Of a stretch of 64,000 nt of DNA, positions 12,807 to 21,843 are shown one piece after another. Numbering within the stretch: the stretch's first letter is position 1; each line of letters opens with the position of its first letter. The stretch is from positions 20,044,001 through 20,108,000 of the forward strand of contig NW_027488366.1 of the NCBI RefSeq assembly GCF_051014445.1. The letters are read 5' to 3'. The position numbers were made by a program, and so were the translations under genes. The notes beneath the pieces were generated by a model. The model worked only from the letters and a program-made list of their open reading frames with translations. It made no database searches and was not told the DNA's origin. Origin of the DNA: Colletes latitarsis. Lineage: Eukaryota; Arthropoda; Insecta; Hymenoptera; Colletidae.

Positions 12807-14346
12807 TGTTAGAAACTAAGGGTTCTAACCGGGGTCCGGACGAGGGAAATACTAGGGAGAGTGATTGATAAGTTTTTTATTTTGTAATTTTCGCTTGGCG
12901 CTTTGCGACAAGCCTTTTATTTAATTTTAACAAAAAAAAATGAAAAAAATAAAAAAAATATAAATTACAAAAAAACGAGAATTATTTTATAATCCAGCCG
13001 GGGGTGGAGATTCACCGGCGTTGCCCCGGTTGGGATGGACCTTGGTTGCTGTAACAAAGGTTTGTTCAGATTAAATACGTGCGTACACGTATCGTAAACA
13101 CGCTCGTCAGCTGTTCGCCTCGCTCTCCTAGCGGCTAGCTGTGCGCTGGGAGGGGGGAATCGGCTGTCGTTCAACGTGAATCAGTGGACTGTAAATTTGT
13201 ACTTGTACGCTGATAATTATTTATGGAAACTATCAGCGATACGTTTGCCCTGAAGAGAAGAGAATTCACTCGTATCTGTCGGGGGCGACTTAGCCACGGA
13301 CGGGTCACCAAATGGAGGTCGTAAAGCTCCAAATGGGTGGATCCCGTGAGCACGCTCTCCGTGCGGGTGACGTAGGAACGTCGTGCGAGGTGATTTCCTG
13401 CGACACTGTAAAATTACTGCACGGCGATCGTTTCTACCGGGGACCGTGACAGTAAAGTGTCCTTTGCAAAAAATCCCTCGCGGGTCCAACCGCACTATAA
13501 AGCCTACCCAGCGACCGTGTTGCACGGGGACCGTATTTGGTAGGCGGCGTGACGGAAGGTGAGGCGACCTTGAACCCGAACTCCTCCGTAGGGTGTACGG
13601 TCGACTCGTACACCGACGGGTTTTTGGAGAGGGTTTTTTGGCGACCTTTGCACGAAGAGCACTCCACGAGGCGGTACCGATTCAACGGTATGACCTTTGG
13701 GAGGCTCCAAAGCCGTATAGCTTTAAAGGGATTCTGGGTGGGTGCACCCTGAGTCCCTTACGTCGCGGTCGCGGCAACGACTGCAACGTACAATCCTTCC
13801 TAGCGAAGGCGGTCGCGCCACGCGCTGCGTGTATTACGACCTCCCTTTTGTCGCAGGTAGATTGTTCTGGGAAACTCTAACCGCAGCAACGGAGAGAATT
13901 CTTTTTTATACAAGTCCGAATATTATGTGCGAGTCCGTACTTGAGGAGCGAGATCTTCTGGGATCCGCTCCCGTTGGCAGTCGGCTCGTGAATAATTACG
14001 AATATTGTCGCGGATCGACAGACGAAGACTCGGTCGCGCCTTGTCGTCGCGATGCGGCGCTGCCGAATTCAGCTGTCGATCTCTTTTCAATATATTATAC
14101 GGTTCTCTCTCTCGACGCTGACGTCACGATACCGTTTAAACCGGTGCGAAGCGAATCTTCGCGTGAGGTCGGCGTACAAAAACACGTAAACGGCTGCGGT
14201 TTTAAATCGTCCGAACGTTCAACGAACCTGACGAACGCTTAACCTTCCGCAGTGTCACGTACACAAACGGATACGGGAATCGCAGCCGAGAATTTAATGT
14301 TTTCAGACTAACGCGATTTTAAATAGTTTTTTAACATATTTAAACA
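12807..14346 (-). repeat. Long terminal repeat, 3' LTR of the element
   Basis: Starts TGTTAGAAACTAAGGG and ends ATATTTAAACA on the plus strand, 1,540 bp, the same length as the right copy. About seven substitutions separate the two (for example near 12,899, 13,039, 13,225, 13,256, 13,428, 13,510 and 13,827), about 0.45% divergence. It is richer in CG dinucleotides and GC than the satellite. Plus-strand open frames up to 166 codons occur in it, but they show no domain and overlap other frames, so I do not treat them as genes. Confidence 0.95.
12876..12921 (-). terminator. Candidate polyadenylation signals in the 3' LTR
   Basis: Read on the minus strand, AATAAA occurs at 12,876-12,881 and again at 12,916-12,921, within about 115 bases of the element's downstream end. 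This is a usual position for the poly(A) signal of an LTR element. The 5' LTR carries the same motifs. It was chosen on motif and position only. Confidence 0.5.
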
Positions 14347-14360
14347 TACCGCCCCCCCTT
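14347..14360 (-). promoter_or_regulatory. Polypurine tract next to the 3' LTR
   Basis: In coding orientation AAGGGGGGGCGGTA abuts the LTR start TGTTTAAA. A purine run at this position primes plus-strand DNA synthesis in LTR retroelements. Confidence 0.75.
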
Positions 14361-14468
14361 GCACGAATTGTGCAATACCCGGAGAACGCGGTAGTCCCGT
14401 ACGGTCACTTTTTTACGCGGAGAGAGAGAACTCGCGCACTTTTAATTGTAAAAAATCAAAAGTACTTA

Positions 14469-15086
14469 CTATTGACCAGCTGCAGCCTGTTGAAGGAATC
14501 TCATGGACGTGGTCAGCATCTGGTCCGCCATGGCGAAAGCCATGGCGATCTGACCGAACGCCGGCTGCCAGGTCCTTCTTTTTTTCTTTGCCGGGGCCGC
14601 TGGGGTCTGCGGCTGCAGGCCGCTGGTGGACGGTCCAGGGGTGGCCGGGGCGAGTTTCGCCTGTTTCCTCCGTTTCCGCTTTTGTTGCGGAGCTCGGTCG
14701 GTGGGGGCAGCCAAAGTCGACCCTGGCACTGCTGGTGGTGGCGGCGGGGTCGATTCCTCCGGTTTGTCGGCCCGCCACGCACAGGACCGCATGTGTCCGT
14801 CCTTGTCCCATCGGAGGACGTATTGGCCTCCGGGGGCCCGGTAGTGGTATTTTCGGGTTGTCGTTATAACCCTGGCCGGAATCCTGAATGAGTCGACCCC
14901 GAAATTGAGGGTCACCTCCGGTTCTCCTGGCGCCTGTACGGTGGTAGGCTCCTCTTTATTGCCTCTCGGGGATATGGGCCTTTCCCCGAGCTGCAAAATG
15001 CGCCCGAATCGCTCATCGATTTCCGGGTCCCCGGAAAAGGATACCGCACTACTCTCGCAAGATATGTTGGACGCGGTGTCACTCAT
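14469..15086 (-). CDS. Unrecognised 205-aa extra ORF between pol and the 3' LTR
   Basis: I do not recognise this protein. Residues 1-55 are acidic and Ser-rich. 58-105 form a compact stretch (NFGVDSFRIP, KYHYRAPGGQYVLRW, HMRSCAW) rich in beta-type and aromatic residues, likely the folded part. 113-166 are Pro/Ala-rich. Two basic clusters, QKRKRRKQAK (135-144) and KKKRR (167-171), look like nuclear localisation or nucleic-acid-binding signals. 174-200 could form an amphipathic helix (FGQIAMAFAMADQM). There is no signal peptide or membrane segment, so it does not look like the envelope proteins some BEL/Pao elements carry here. It is intact although pol is broken. An alternative is chance: the region is GC-rich and overlapping frames of 90-170 codons exist on both strands, but composition and domain-like layout favour this frame. 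Confidence 0.62.
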   Translation of the reverse strand: MSDTASNISCESSAVSFSGDPEIDERFGRILQLGERPISPRGNKEEPTTVQAPGEPEVTLNFGVDSFRIPARVITTTRKYHYRAPGGQYVLRWDKDGHMRSCAWRADKPEESTPPPPPAVPGSTLAAPTDRAPQQKRKRRKQAKLAPATPGPSTSGLQPQTPAAPAKKKRRTWQPAFGQIAMAFAMADQMLTTSMRFLQQAAAGQ

Positions 15087-15104
15087 GATGCTGTCGTTTA
15101 GGAA

Positions 15105-15109
15105 CTGAG
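15105..15109 (-). promoter_or_regulatory. Candidate 3' splice acceptor before the extra ORF
   Basis: On the minus strand CCGCTCAG ends at 15,105, 18 bases before the ATG at 15,086. With the donor at about 20,689 it would give a spliced message whose first ORF is the 205-aa protein. The pyrimidine tract in front is short, so the call is weak. Confidence 0.25.
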
Positions 15110-15244
15110 CGGTTTTCGATTCCGCGAATTCCGTTACGATTCGGGGGCGCTCGGATTATTCGTTACGCCCTACCAATAATCCAACTCAGATTGGTGGATT
15201 CGTAACCCCCACTAATCCGTTTGAACTTTCAGTGACAACGGTCA

Positions 15245-15290
15245 GGTGAGAATCAACACCGTTTATTTCTAGAAACGGTCGTTTCTCACC
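15245..15290 (-). promoter_or_regulatory. Two-tier inverted repeat between pol and the extra ORF
   Basis: GGTGAGAA (15,245-15,252) pairs with TTCTCACC (15,283-15,290), extendable by one A-T pair outside. Inside it ACCGTTT (15,258-15,264) pairs with AAACGGT (15,273-15,279) around an 8-base loop. The result is a 9-bp plus 7-bp stem with a small internal loop. It would fold in RNA of either strand. Its role is unknown; it lies in the only non-coding gap of the element's 3' part. Confidence 0.6.
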
Positions 15291-15325
15291 TTTCGATCAC
15301 TTTCGGCCGTTGGATGTTATGGTTT

Positions 15326-15811
15326 TTATGTGACCTCGTCGGCGTCGCTAACCGTTGCCGACTCGGTTTCTTCCACAGGCAGCTTACACAACCGCGTAAT
15401 AGGTCGCGTAAAAATGGATTTTTCCGTGCGTATTTTAACAACACGTGCATTTCCATCCCTGCCGGTGAATACCTCCTCTACTCGTCCCATTTCCCATTGA
15501 TTCGGGGGGAGGAGAGGATTTTGCACTAAAACTAAGTCGTTTAGTTTTAATGTTTTTTGGGCTGTACGCCACTTATAACGATTCTGGAGGTGCGTGAGAT
15601 AATCACGTGTCCAATGCCTCCAGATTTGTTCGTGGAATTTTTGAATCGCCCTCCATCGTGTCAAACGGGAGAGTTTTTCAGTTTCCACTGATTGTGTCGG
15701 AAGCGCGTTCAGCGGACTTCCGACTAAGAAATGCCCCGGTGTGAGCGGCGCGTAATCGTCCGGGCTATCACTCAAAGCGGCAATCGGTCGCGAGTTTAAA
15801 CTCGCTTCGAT
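15326..15811 (-). pseudogene. Integrase C-terminal fragment
   Basis: Continues the Pol frame after the TAA at 15,812-15,814. A short stretch with LNSRP leads to LTPGHFLVG, the hallmark of BEL/Pao integrases, then a Trp-rich helical part (HEQIWRHWTRDYL) and a small beta domain with WEMGRVEEV, resembling the DUF5641 family. The first Met is at 15,775, but homology starts before it. It ends at a normal stop at 15,326. This is the natural end of the polyprotein; 239 bases separate it from the next ORF. Confidence 0.83.
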
Positions 15812-16315
15812 TTAACAAAGCAATGTTTGTAACTCTTCGCTTGTGGGAGTGAATTCGCCCAGAGTCCGCTTCAGGTGAAATTTCACCGATTTCACACCGG
15901 CCTCTTGCATGCCACCGAAGTGCGGTGCACTCGGTGGGTTAAATTTCCATCTAATTCCTTTTTGACTGCATTTATTACGCATTTCTTGCGTGTTGTACAC
16001 TGCTTCGAAATTTTCGCGTAATTCTCGATCTGCCCCGACAAAGTTCGTTCCATTGTCACTGAAAATGCAGGACGGAACTCCCCTTCGTGCAATGAATCGA
16101 TCTAATGCTGCCAAAAAGGCACTCGTCGTATAATCGTGGACGAGTTCGATGTGGATGGCCCGTGTCGCGTAACAGACAAAAACTGCTATGTACGCTTTGT
16201 GGGCGGTTTTTCCTCGACCGGCGGAGTCGCGGACAAGAAAAGGTCCCGCATAATCCACTCCGCAGTTCGAAAATGCTCTCGCCTCGCGGCAACGCTCAGG
16301 TATTAAATCCTGCAT
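15812..16315 (-). pseudogene. Integrase core fragment between two in-frame stops
   Basis: Same reading frame as Pol, resuming directly after the TAA at 16,319-16,321. The 167 residues from the first Met hold the RNase H-like integrase core with the DDE triad: D21 in GVDYAGP, D87 in FSDNGTNF, E138 in MQEAGVKS. The residue before the glutamate is Gln, where relatives usually have Trp. Integrase joins the cDNA to host DNA in the nucleus. The frame closes at a second TAA (15,812-15,814), again with homology continuing in the same frame. Without stop read-through, core and zinc domain cannot be made as one protein, so this copy is probably non-functional for integration. Confidence 0.85.
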
Positions 16316-16318
16316 GAT

Positions 16319-19300
16319 TTACGTGGAGGTTTTTACCCTCCATCTAACGCATCGCATGCATCCATGGATTACCGTTCGCGCTGCATTTCGACAGCCGAGA
16401 ATCCAAAATCTTTGTCTTACTGTGTACATGGTCAACTGCAATCCCCCGTGCAACGTGTCAATGTGGCACTGCCGAATTATCATCGTAGAAACGTGATGTT
16501 TCGGCAAAATTATGGGGTGCTTGGTTTCCCATGACAGTGTTGTATTTTCCAGTCTGCCTCCGACTCTCAAGACATCTTTGTCATCGAGAAAAGGGTTCAG
16601 ACTTTTTAATGTTGATTTTGCTGGGATTTTTCGGTGGTTTTTCAAACACCGGTACTCCTTTGCAAAATGCGTGCGCTGGATGTAGCGGACAATTCTCTCG
16701 CTTGCGAGCTGCATCTCAGACGCGTCAACGATCTTCGCATCATACGACCTTCGCTCACCTTGCATCGGTCCCCTCAGTCGGAGACAGTATGCGGTTACGC
16801 GAAGTAGCTTATTCCAGGTCGAGAATCGAAATACAAATTCCCATTCTTTCTCCGGAATTGCTACGTGGGCGTGCACTTTGCGCTTCCCTTCTTCGGTCTC
16901 GATGGACGAAGGCGTTTTCGGCCAACAATCTTTCGATTCCGTTAGCCAACTTGGTCCTGAAATCCACAGCTTAGATTGAAGGAGTTCCGCAGCTTCCACT
17001 CCGCGCGAATTCAGATCCGCGGGATTGAAGCGGGTGGGAACGTGCCTCCATTCAGCATTCGGAAGTAACGTTTGGACCTTTGACACACGGTTGGCGATTA
17101 AAACCTTCCATGTGGAGGCGTGCTTTCTCAACCATGCCAATGCGATCGTGGAATCTGTCCAGCAGATTATTCTGTCGACCTTCAATGAAAGTGACTTCTC
17201 CACGTGCACAATAAGCTCGGCGAGCAGCACGGCGCCGTTCAATTCCAGTACAGAAATTGACTGCGTTTTAATTGGAGCCACTCGCGTTTTTGCCATTATC
17301 AATGTCGAGGAGGTGACATTGCTCATTGTGGTCACTCGTAAGTAAGTGACCGCTAAGTAGGCTGCGAGCGAAGCGTCACAAAATCCATGAATTTCCACGG
17401 AAATTGTGTCGGCTCCATAATTAATCCATCTGGGGATTTTTAGCTTATTTAAGCTGCTCCAATCCACGCAAAACGTATTCCACGTATTGAGCGTATTCGC
17501 TGAGATTTGATCATCCCACTGGATTTTTTCCAGCCATTGGGATTGCATCAGAATCTTTGCGCGAATCACGACTGGTGATAACCAGCCGAGCAGATCGAAC
17601 AACTTAGCAATCTCCGAAAACAAATTCCGTTTTGTCATCGGCAAGGCAGACGGCTGAAACCGTTGCAGATTGAAATAAAAATAATCGCCGGACGGTATCC
17701 AGCGTAAACCTAATACCTTTAATTCGCTGTCATCGAACAAGGTAAGGTCGACGGCGTGGGAGTGAGCGCTTTGGGGGATATTTCGCAATAACAATGGCGA
17801 ATTTCCTACCCATTTTCGCAGCTTAAACCCACCTCTTTGTAGGAGCTCGCAAACTTGGTTGCGAATTTTCTCCAACAAAGACGTATCGGGTGCTCCCATA
17901 AAAACGTCGTCTACATAAATGTCCTGCTCGAGAATCGGGGCGGCAAGGGGGTACCTGTGCCCGTCCTGATTTTTTAACTCAAGGAGGGTTCGCATCGACA
18001 GGTATGGTGCACACGCCGTACCGTACGTTACGGTATTTAATTCGAACGCATTGAGCTGTTCGTTTTCGGGTGTGCGCCATAGGATGCATTGAAAACGACG
18101 ATCCTGCGGGGCGACGAGAATCTGTCGGAACATTTTCTCAATGTCAGCCACCAACACGTATTCATACAGACGCCATCGGGTCAAGACTGACGTGATGTCG
18201 TTCTGCAATTTTGGACCTACGTGTAGGATGTCATTTAATGAACGACCGCCGGTAGTTCGGCTTGTCGCGTTAAATACGACTCTTAATTTAGTCGTTGCAC
18301 TCTCGGTGCGTATGACCGCTCGATGCGGAATATAGAGTCTGGTCTCGTCAATAGGCTCTATGCGAGTCATATGACCCAGCTCCTCATATTCCTCGAGAAA
18401 CGTCGTATATTCTCTTACGAGGGTCTGGTCGGTGTCCAATTTTTTCCTCAACCTCCCAAGGGCGGAGAGAGCGATTCGATAGGAGTTTCCTAACGCTTCG
18501 TCCGGTCTCGGGTAAGAAAAAGGCAATCGGACGACAAACCGTCCTGTCGCATCTCGAGCGACGGTTTTTTGGAAGTGCATTTCACACTCCTCCTCCGCCT
18601 TGGTGTGTACCGAGGTCGAAGGGAGTTCTTCGACTTCCCAAAACTTGCGAATCGCCGTGTCCAGCGATTCGAGGACGTTACAGTGCAACGTCCGCAAAGT
18701 TTTGTTTTTACTGCCCTTAGCATTTATTGGGCCGGAAAGAATCCAGCCAAATGCAGTTTCTTGGGCGATTGGACCTGTACTGCTTATTCGACGGAAACCC
18801 GGTCGAATAATTTGCGCGTACAGGTCCGCACCGGTCAACACTTCAATCGGTTGACCGGAAGCTGGATTTGGATCTGCAAGCGGCAGATCCCGCAGCGCGT
18901 CGCATTTGAGTGCACCGGCCAAGGGCGAGGCGTAGCTCGTAATTTTGTGTACGATGTACGCTCTCGTCTCGACTAACGGCGCGGTATCTTGTACCGTTCC
19001 CAAATGCATCTGCACGCTGTATTTAATTTGTTGGGTTCGGCCGCCCCCCAAGCCCGTCACTGTGGCTGGGGATTTCCTCCGCGAGAATTTGAGGTCATTT
19101 GTCAAATTCGCGGAGATGAAAGACGACTCGGAACCCTGATCGATCAGTGCGCGCGCGATTCGCGACGCACCGTTCTCTCCGTACACACGCACGCTCGCCG
19201 TGGCTAACAGCACAGCCTTCGGTACGTCTGCACCGAGCGCGATACAATGTGACGTACCGGGCTGTGACGTCGTTGCCTGTGACGTCGTGGTACGAGCTGC

Positions 19301-19717
19301 TCGTTCGGCAGGTTGCGGCCGGCTCGATGGAGCCGTATACCGCTTTTTCGGGCGTTTGTCCGACGAAACCGTTGTCGCAGGTTTACGACTTTCGGTTTCG
19401 CTACGAAAGGTCTCAAAATGCAGCAGAGCATGATGTCTGCCCTTGCACTTCGGGCACCCCTCCTCGGATGGACAACGCGCGTTTCCATGCTGAGGTGACA
19501 AGCAGAGAATGCACCGCTGGCTATCTTTTATAAACTGATAGCGGCGGTTCGGGGTCAAGTTTCTGAATGCACCACATTTGGTCATTCTGTGCTCAAGGCC
19601 GCAAAATCCGCAGGTCACAGTTTTCTCAGCTGGACTTTCTAGAACGGAGTTGTGACTCCGTACTTTATGTTTCGGTGGGTGTTCGGTCGTAGGCTTGCTC
19701 GGACCTTCATCTAACAT
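16319..19717 (-). CDS. pol: Pol polyprotein (nucleocapsid, protease, RT, RNase H, start of integrase)
   Basis: 1,132-aa frame carrying the enzymes of retrotransposition. Order: zinc knuckles at C36/C39/H43/C48 and C69/C72/H77/C82, with a third Cys/His cluster at 88-96; aspartic protease with DQGS at 193-196; an AFGW motif (322-325) typical of the BEL/Pao protease-RT linker; reverse transcriptase about 470-610 with D525 and YVDD at 601-604; RNase H with D781, E825, D855 and D901, the full acidic set; then the integrase zinc-binding HHCC (H1085, H1090, C1120, C1123). All catalytic residues I looked for are present. The first Met is simply the first after the upstream frameshift, so the true polyprotein begins in Gag. 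The frame ends at an in-frame TAA (16,319-16,321) just before the integrase core, and integrase sequence continues in the same frame beyond it. Confidence 0.93.
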   Translation of the reverse strand: MLDEGPSKPTTEHPPKHKVRSHNSVLESPAEKTVTCGFCGLEHRMTKCGAFRNLTPNRRYQFIKDSQRCILCLSPQHGNARCPSEEGCPKCKGRHHALLHFETFRSETESRKPATTVSSDKRPKKRYTAPSSRPQPAERAARTTTSQATTSQPGTSHCIALGADVPKAVLLATASVRVYGENGASRIARALIDQGSESSFISANLTNDLKFSRRKSPATVTGLGGGRTQQIKYSVQMHLGTVQDTAPLVETRAYIVHKITSYASPLAGALKCDALRDLPLADPNPASGQPIEVLTGADLYAQIIRPGFRRISSTGPIAQETAFGWILSGPINAKGSKNKTLRTLHCNVLESLDTAIRKFWEVEELPSTSVHTKAEEECEMHFQKTVARDATGRFVVRLPFSYPRPDEALGNSYRIALSALGRLRKKLDTDQTLVREYTTFLEEYEELGHMTRIEPIDETRLYIPHRAVIRTESATTKLRVVFNATSRTTGGRSLNDILHVGPKLQNDITSVLTRWRLYEYVLVADIEKMFRQILVAPQDRRFQCILWRTPENEQLNAFELNTVTYGTACAPYLSMRTLLELKNQDGHRYPLAAPILEQDIYVDDVFMGAPDTSLLEKIRNQVCELLQRGGFKLRKWVGNSPLLLRNIPQSAHSHAVDLTLFDDSELKVLGLRWIPSGDYFYFNLQRFQPSALPMTKRNLFSEIAKLFDLLGWLSPVVIRAKILMQSQWLEKIQWDDQISANTLNTWNTFCVDWSSLNKLKIPRWINYGADTISVEIHGFCDASLAAYLAVTYLRVTTMSNVTSSTLIMAKTRVAPIKTQSISVLELNGAVLLAELIVHVEKSLSLKVDRIICWTDSTIALAWLRKHASTWKVLIANRVSKVQTLLPNAEWRHVPTRFNPADLNSRGVEAAELLQSKLWISGPSWLTESKDCWPKTPSSIETEEGKRKVHAHVAIPEKEWEFVFRFSTWNKLLRVTAYCLRLRGPMQGERRSYDAKIVDASEMQLASERIVRYIQRTHFAKEYRCLKNHRKIPAKSTLKSLNPFLDDKDVLRVGGRLENTTLSWETKHPIILPKHHVSTMIIRQCHIDTLHGGLQLTMYTVRQRFWILGCRNAARTVIHGCMRCVRWRVKTST

Positions 19718-19900
19718 AGTTAGAGCCCTTGCATGCCCCTCCAGGAACTCTATCAGCTCGACATGCGAGGGATAGTCCGGGGTGAGACGTTGCGACCGTT
19801 CCCACTCAGCTTTCAGAGGCCCTTCTAAATGGCTTCGAATAGTATGGGCAAGCAGCCAGTTTCGCTGCTGTAAAATCGTGCCCGTTTTTCGAATGCCGCA
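19718..19900 (-). pseudogene. Gag-Pol junction carrying the frameshift
   Basis: The gag frame closes at 19,825, but the frame used by Pol is open upstream of its first Met (19,717) back to about 19,890 and encodes Gag-like residues there, including DYPSHVELIEFLEGHA. BEL/Pao elements normally encode Gag and Pol as one continuous frame. The two frames here differ by one base (the start-to-start distance is 905, remainder 2). I read this as a mutation rather than programmed frameshifting. Confidence 0.7.
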
Positions 19901-20622
19901 AGGGCCTGTTTGAAAACGACGACGACCTGATTTAGGCTATCGAGATCATCTCTTTTAATCGTTTTCAGTTTGGTCAGTTGATTAAGCAATTTGGCGGTCA
20001 CGATACGTGGTAACCCGAATTGTTCTTTCAGGGTTTTCCACGCCACTTCGAAATTCTCATCGGTAACTTCGAGGTGCGCGATCGCTGCCAACGCTTTATC
20101 CTCCAGACAGGCGTTCAGATATTGCAATCGATGCACATCTGCAAGCCTCGGATTATTTATTATGCCGGAGGTGAACAGATCCGCGAAATGTCTCCATTTA
20201 CGTGGGTCACCTCCGAACTTGGGGAGCCGTTGTTTTGGAAGTTCGATAGCGACGTCATGGGGGCTGACCGACGTGGGTGCCGCTTTTGATTCAGCGGCCA
20301 GTCTGGTCAGCTCCGTGGTAACGTACGCCTGGAATTCCATATATTCCGTCTCCTTATTCTCTACGCCACCTTTTGCGAGGAAGTCGCACGTGTTGCGTTT
20401 CGCAGGGGCATATTTTCTCCGAATCGACAAGTACTGCTCAATAGCTTCCTTGTATTGTTCGGATACGGTGGCGAGCTTTGTCCTGAGGAGCTCCTCAGTG
20501 AACTGAGCTCGGCCACGTTTCTTTAAGTAAGAGATCGACCTTGACATCATGTCGAACCGGGTGATCAGGTCGTCGAGATCGCCTTCGAACTCGCTTCGAC
20601 CTTCATCCTTGGCGACAGACAT
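19825..20622 (-). CDS. gag: Gag-like protein, frameshifted near its end
   Basis: 265-aa open frame encoding the structural (capsid/nucleocapsid) part of a BEL/Pao polyprotein, which would form the cytoplasmic particle for reverse transcription. Residues 1-115 are charged and helical, with likely coiled-coil stretches. Residues 133-200 carry LPKFGGDPRKW, FADLF and LEDKA, the pattern of the DUF1759 gag family common in these elements. The ATG at 20,622 follows ATCACC, a good initiation context, 126 bases after the LTR. The last 20 or so residues do not look like Gag and end at TAG (19,825), while a neighbouring frame continues Gag-like sequence into the Pol ORF. A one-base deletion or equivalent near 19,860-19,890 is the simplest reading. 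No canonical slippery heptamer is seen in the correct phase. Confidence 0.88.
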   Translation of the reverse strand: MSVAKDEGRSEFEGDLDDLITRFDMMSRSISYLKKRGRAQFTEELLRTKLATVSEQYKEAIEQYLSIRRKYAPAKRNTCDFLAKGGVENKETEYMEFQAYVTTELTRLAAESKAAPTSVSPHDVAIELPKQRLPKFGGDPRKWRHFADLFTSGIINNPRLADVHRLQYLNACLEDKALAAIAHLEVTDENFEVAWKTLKEQFGLPRIVTAKLLNQLTKLKTIKRDDLDSLNQVVVVFKQALAAFEKRARFYSSETGCLPILFEAI

Positions 20623-20683
20623 GGTGATCTCTAATTCGAGGATTTTACAATCTACTCGAAATTAAGTGGTTCCGTAAGCAGCG

Positions 20684-20690
20684 ACTTACG
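20684..20690 (-). promoter_or_regulatory. Candidate 5' splice donor in the leader
   Basis: On the minus strand the leader between the LTR and the gag start reads CAC|GTAAGT, a strong match to the metazoan splice-donor consensus. It lies about 60 bases after the LTR and about 66 bases before the gag ATG. Such donors in retroelement leaders are used to make spliced messages for downstream ORFs. Confidence 0.45.
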
Positions 20691-20727
20691 TGAACGTACT
20701 GCAACTCTTTCCTGTTCTTTCAACCTC

Positions 20728-20746
20728 AATCCGGCTCGAAGGACCG
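20728..20746 (-). promoter_or_regulatory. Candidate primer-binding site
   Basis: In coding orientation the interior opens, just inside the 5' LTR, with AACGGTCCTTCGAGCCGG. The CGGTCCTTCGAGCC part has the look of a sequence complementary to the 3' part of a tRNA and sits where reverse transcription is primed in LTR elements. I could not assign a tRNA from memory, and the T-stem spacing is not perfect, so this is a positional call. Confidence 0.45.
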
Positions 20747-21437
20747 TTTGTTAGAAACTAAGGGTTCTAACCGGGGTCCGGACGAGGGAAATACTAGGGA
20801 GAGTGATTGATAAGTTTTTTATTTTGTAATTTTCGCTTGTCGCTTTGCGACAAGCCTTTTATTTAATTTTAACAAAAAAAAATGAAAAAAATAAAAAAAA
20901 TATAAATTACAAAAAAACGAGAATTATTTTATAATCCAGCCGGGGGTGGAGATTCACCGGCGTTGCCCCGGTTGGGATGAACCTTGGTTGCTGTAACAAA
21001 GGTTTGTTCAGATTAAATACGTGCGTACACGTATCGTAAACACGCTCGTCAGCTGTTCGCCTCGCTCTCCTAGCGGCTAGCTGTGCGCTGGGAGGGGGGA
21101 ATCGGCTGTCGTTCAACGTGAATCAGTGGACTGTAAATTTGTACTTGTACGCTGATAATTATTTATTGAAACTATCAGCGATACGTTTGCCCTGAACAGA
21201 AGAGAATTCACTCGTATCTGTCGGGGGCGACTTAGCCACGGACGGGTCACCAAATGGAGGTCGTAAAGCTCCAAATGGGTGGATCCCGTGAGCACGCTCT
21301 CCGTGCGGGTGACGTAGGAACGTCGTGCGAGGTGATTTCCTGCGACACTGTAAAATTACTGCACGGCGACCGTTTCTACCGGGGACCGTGACAGTAAAGT
21401 GTCCTTTGCAAAAAATCCCTCGCGGGTCCAACCGCAC

Positions 21438-21444
21438 TATAAAG
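21438..21444 (+). promoter_or_regulatory. TATA-like motif on the antisense strand of the LTR
   Basis: TATAAAG on the plus strand in the right LTR, also present in the left LTR at 13,496-13,502. If active it would direct transcription out of the element into the satellite to the right. A single 7-base match can be chance. Confidence 0.25.
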
Positions 21445-21843
21445 CCTACCCGGCGACCGTGTTGCACGGGGACCGTATTTGGTAGGCGGCGTGACGGAAG
21501 GTGAGGCGACCTTGAACCCGAACTCCTCCGTAGGGTGTACGGTCGACTCGTACACCGACGGGTTTTTGGAGAGGGTTTTTTGGCGACCTTTGCACGAAGA
21601 GCACTCCACGAGGCGGTACCGATTCAACGGTATGACCTTTGGGAGGCTCCAAAGCCGTATAGCTTTAAAGGGATTCTGGGTGGGTGCACCCTGAGTCCCT
21701 TACGTCGCGGTCGCGGCAACGACTGCAACGTACAATCCTTCCTAGCGAAGGCGGTCGCGCCACGCGTTGCGTGTATTACGACCTCCCTTTTGTCGCAGGT
21801 AGATTGTTCTGGGAAACTCTAACCGCAGCAACGGAGAGAATTC

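Noticed and set aside
13742..14242. 166-codon plus-strand frame in the LTR, intact in both copies
   Set aside because: It is identical in both LTRs only because the LTRs are young copies. It overlaps other open frames in a GC-rich region and shows no recognisable motif.
14469..15086. Envelope-like protein
   Set aside because: The frame has no signal peptide, no transmembrane segment and no cysteine pattern of a fusion glycoprotein; it is basic and proline-rich.
19860..19890. Programmed -1 frameshift site between gag and pol
   Set aside because: There is an A run (CGAAAAACGGG), but no X XXY YYZ heptamer in the gag phase, and BEL/Pao elements normally use one continuous frame. A mutation is simpler.
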